Origin: an uncultured Collinsella sp. | GTDB lineage: Bacteria; Actinomycetota; Coriobacteriia; Coriobacteriales; Coriobacteriaceae | Reading direction: 5' to 3' | Assembly: GCA_900554595.1 (NCBI GenBank) | Contig: USHZ01000023.1 | Coordinates: forward strand, 1-16,022 | DNA length: 16,022 nucleotides | Made by a program: the position numbers and the translations under genes | Part shown: in pieces, positions 14,089 to 16,022 of the stretch | Layout: every line of letters begins with the position of its first letter | Numbering within the stretch: the first letter of the stretch is position 1 | Notes under the pieces: model-generated | Database searches by the model: none | The model's input: the letters and a program-made list of their open reading frames with translations, nothing else | Told to the model about the DNA's origin: nothing

Positions 14089-14124
14089 TGCCCACGGGGT
14101 CGTATCGCTACGACGCCGTGGGCA
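14089..14124. promoter_or_regulatory. 36-bp dyad upstream of the Bce-type regulator
   Basis: TGCCCACGG, G, GTCGTA, loop TCGC, TACGAC, G, CCGTGGGCA: 15 base pairs with a single central G/G mismatch. It is followed by TAAT, so a possible -10 CATAAT (14123-14128) overlaps its right end; a TTGTCA at 14076-14081 could be a -35. No T run follows on either strand. An operator or a leader hairpin is likelier than a terminator. Confidence 0.6.
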
Positions 14125-14166
14125 TAATGGTGTGAAAGGTGCAAGTTGCGCGAAATGGGAGGACAC

Positions 14167-14838
14167 ATGGCGCTGATCTATGTCGTTGAGGACGACGAGC
14201 CTATCCGTCGCGAGCTTACCGACATCCTTGCCCGTGCCGGTTTTGAGGTCGAGGCCTGCGAATCGTTCGAGCACGTCTCGCACGATATTCTCGCTGCTGC
14301 TCCCGACCTGGTGCTGCTCGACCTCACGCTCCCCGTCAAAGACGGCCAGCATATCTGCCACGAAGTCCGCCGCGAATCCGAGGTCCCCATCATCGTCCTC
14401 ACGTCGCGCACGACCGAGATTGACGAGGTCATGGCCATGACGCTCGGCGCGGACGACTTTGTTCCCAAGCCCTATAGCGCGCGCGTGCTCGTGGCGCGCA
14501 TTAACGCGCTGCTGCGACGCACCGCGGCTGCCGGCGAGCGCAGCACGGTCGTCCACAAGGGGCTGGAACTCGACCTCGCCCGCTCCGCGGTCACCAACAC
14601 GGCAACCGGCGACAGCACCGAGCTCACTAAAAACGAGCTGCGCATCCTCTCTTTGCTCCTGAGCCGCGCGGGCAAGATTGTCTCACGCTCGGCCATCATG
14701 CAGGACCTGTGGGACTCCGATGCCTTCGTGGACGACAACACGCTCACCGTCAACATCAACCGCCTGCGCACTACGCTCGAAAAAATCGGCGTCAAGGGGT
14801 ATCTGACCACGCACCGCGGCCAGGGCTATTCAGTCTAG
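14167..14838 (+). CDS. Bce/OmpR-type response regulator
   Basis: A 223-residue response regulator. The receiver has the acidic pocket E8-D9-D10, phospho-acceptor Asp52 in LVLLDLTLP, Thr79 and Lys101 in VPKPY. The winged helix carries ELTKNELRILSLLLSRAGKI, then FVDDNTLTVNINRLRTTLEK, a phrase very characteristic of BceR/VanR-like regulators that answer cell-envelope-active peptides. I chose the ATG at 14167 because the receiver starts there and GGGAGG lies 4 nt upstream; an in-frame start at 14146 would add seven residues. The cognate kinase gene follows with its ATG 9 nt after this stop. In most such systems the target is an ABC transporter of the BceAB type; none is seen nearby. The dyad at 14089-14124 may be its autoregulatory site. 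Confidence 0.93.
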   Translation: MALIYVVEDDEPIRRELTDILARAGFEVEACESFEHVSHDILAAAPDLVLLDLTLPVKDGQHICHEVRRESEVPIIVLTSRTTEIDEVMAMTLGADDFVPKPYSARVLVARINALLRRTAAAGERSTVVHKGLELDLARSAVTNTATGDSTELTKNELRILSLLLSRAGKIVSRSAIMQDLWDSDAFVDDNTLTVNINRLRTTLEKIGVKGYLTTHRGQGYSV

Positions 14839-14847
14839 GTGCCGATC

Positions 14848-15891
14848 ATGTCGTTTGCCAAGTTTTTTAAAGATGCGCTTCTTCCCGTCGCTGTGTGGAC
14901 GTGCGGCGTGCTGCTGAGCTGCTTTGTCCTGACGGTCGCCGGGGCACCCGCTTCCATCGTGGTCGTGGCGGTCGGCGTGTCCTTTATCTTTGGCATCCTG
15001 GGCATCGTGCTCGAGTATGCGCGCCGCCGCCGCTTCCTGCGTCAGCTGGAGCGGGCGGCCGAGGAACTGGAGAGCCCCGCGTGGGTGCAAGAGATGGTGC
15101 AATGCCCGACGTATGCCGAGGGCGAGCTCGAGTACGAGGTCTTGCGCCGGGTGGGCAAAGCCGCCTGCGACGAGGTTGCCGAAGGCCGGCGCCAGACCGA
15201 TGACTATCGCGACTATATCGAGAGCTGGGTCCACGAGGCCAAACTGCCCCTGGCTGCAGCCCATCTTATTTTGGAAAACCTGGACGGCAGCGAAGACGAC
15301 CTGTCGCGCGTAGATGACCTCGGTCGCGAGCTTGCCCGCGTAGAGCGCTATATCGACCAGGCGCTCTACTACGCACGCTCGGAGGTTGTGGAGCGCGATT
15401 ACCTGATTCGACGTTGGAACCTCAAGGCCCTGGTGACGGGCGCGATTAAAGCCAACGCGCGCGAGCTCATCGCGGCGCACGTGGCGCCGGTGTGCGAGAA
15501 CCTCGACTTTGAGGTGTTTACCGACGAGAAGTGGCTCGAGTTTATTCTGGGCCAGCTCATCCAGAACAGCATCAAATACGCGTGCGAGGACGGCGCGAAG
15601 ATCGTGTTTTCGGGTGCGTTGTTGGACGAGGGCCTGGCGAGCGAGCGCATCGAGCTCACCGTTGCCGATAACGGCTGCGGCGTGTGTGCAGCAGATCTGC
15701 CGCGCGTGTTCGAGAAGGGCTTTACCGGCGACAACGGCCGCGCCACCAAGCGCGCAACGGGTATTGGTCTCTACCTGGTGGCTCGCCTGTGCTCCAAGAT
15801 GGGCATCGACGTCACCGCAGCGTCCGAGCCCAGCGAAGGCTTCGTCGTTACATTCGCCTTTTCAACGAACAAGTTCCAATATTTCGAGTAA
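14848..15891 (+). CDS. Intramembrane-sensing histidine kinase, BceS type
   Basis: A 347-residue sensor kinase. Two closely spaced membrane helices (about 10-31 and 36-58) leave almost no outer loop, the mark of intramembrane-sensing kinases. The phospho-acceptor His129 lies in YIESWVHEAKLPLAA, the W-x-H-x-x-K-x-P form of the Bce group. The ATPase domain has N-box ILGQLIQNSIKYA, G1 VADNGCGV, an F-box phrase RVFEKGFTG and G2 ATGIGLYLV. Such kinases usually cannot sense by themselves and need a BceAB transporter. The ATG at 14848 has AGGTG six nt upstream, overlapping the regulator stop; a GTG at 14839 directly after that stop is possible but lacks its own ribosome-binding site. The tail ends in NKFQYFE, and a terminator follows within 50 bases. 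Confidence 0.93.
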   Translation: MSFAKFFKDALLPVAVWTCGVLLSCFVLTVAGAPASIVVVAVGVSFIFGILGIVLEYARRRRFLRQLERAAEELESPAWVQEMVQCPTYAEGELEYEVLRRVGKAACDEVAEGRRQTDDYRDYIESWVHEAKLPLAAAHLILENLDGSEDDLSRVDDLGRELARVERYIDQALYYARSEVVERDYLIRRWNLKALVTGAIKANARELIAAHVAPVCENLDFEVFTDEKWLEFILGQLIQNSIKYACEDGAKIVFSGALLDEGLASERIELTVADNGCGVCAADLPRVFEKGFTGDNGRATKRATGIGLYLVARLCSKMGIDVTAASEPSEGFVVTFAFSTNKFQYFE

Positions 15892-15934
15892 CGCATGTGG
15901 CAGACGTCCGCCCAAACAAAACGTGCCGCCCATT

Positions 15935-15965
15935 AAAAAACGTACCGCCCCAAACGGGGCGGCAC
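15935..15965. terminator. Probable bidirectional terminator after the two-component operon
   Basis: Stem CCGCCCC (15945-15951) with GGGGCGG (15956-15962), loop AAAC, extended by GT/AC. On the minus strand it is followed by six T (A run at 15935-15940); on the plus strand CTTTT follows about eight bases later. It fits a boundary shared with a gene coming from the right. A partial repeat of its left arm (ACGTGCCGCCC) lies at 15921-15931. Confidence 0.7.
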
Positions 15966-16022
15966 ACCATCTTTTATCAGCCAACTCGCTGAAGTAAGGC
16001 TGCGAAGGCTGCGGGGCCGGGA

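Noticed and set aside
1..16022. Search by eye for tRNA, rRNA, CRISPR array, transposase and prophage genes
   Set aside because: No T-loop-like GGTTCGAATCC blocks, no regularly spaced repeats, and no integrase or transposase motifs were seen.

Overview
The window reads as a chromosomal segment of a high-GC Gram-positive bacterium. Protein style, codon use, queuosine-tRNA and Bce-type sensing genes, and short GGGGAC-type repeats suggest the class Coriobacteriia, most likely Collinsella or a near relative. That assignment is from recognition alone, without a database search. There are 13 protein genes (one cut by the left edge), no rRNA or tRNA gene, no CRISPR array and no recognisable transposase.

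Left part (1-2002, minus strand): a three-gene operon encodes a DUF4342/UBA-like membrane protein, an OmpR-type response regulator and a sensor histidine kinase whose C-terminal half lies off the window. The kinase start overlaps the regulator stop by 17 nt. A good promoter sits at 1975-2002.

2215-4286: a 79-residue membrane protein and a metallophosphoesterase (plus strand) converge on gluQRS (minus strand), which may be made from a leaderless mRNA. A 507-base gap (4287-4793) holds an orphan terminator-like hairpin, a possible H-type pseudoknot and a REP-like repeat.

4794-7521: a DUF2207/YciQ-like membrane protein with a glycine-rich tail, a strong terminator, a second REP-like copy, and a GNAT acetyltransferase on the minus strand.

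7799-10394: purH, followed by a 12-bp stem-loop, a long imperfect hairpin of about 100 nt and a terminator whose loop contains the -35 box of the next gene, an unrecognised 236-residue protein.

10412-13997: a PucR-family regulator faces away from a two-gene operon encoding an ornithine cyclodeaminase-family dehydrogenase and a class I/II aminotransferase. The divergent AT-rich spacer has two copies of a 16-bp dyad, TTGTA(A/G)ATT(A/C)C(T/A)ACAA, 117 bp apart. One lies just upstream of the cyclodeaminase promoter and the other lies in the pucR leader. This suggests an autoregulated amino-acid-responsive switch and is the most informative regulatory structure here.

14017-16022: after a terminator, a Bce-type two-component pair (response regulator plus intramembrane-sensing kinase) is preceded by a 36-bp dyad and followed by a probably bidirectional terminator. 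No BceAB transporter genes are present on either side within the window.
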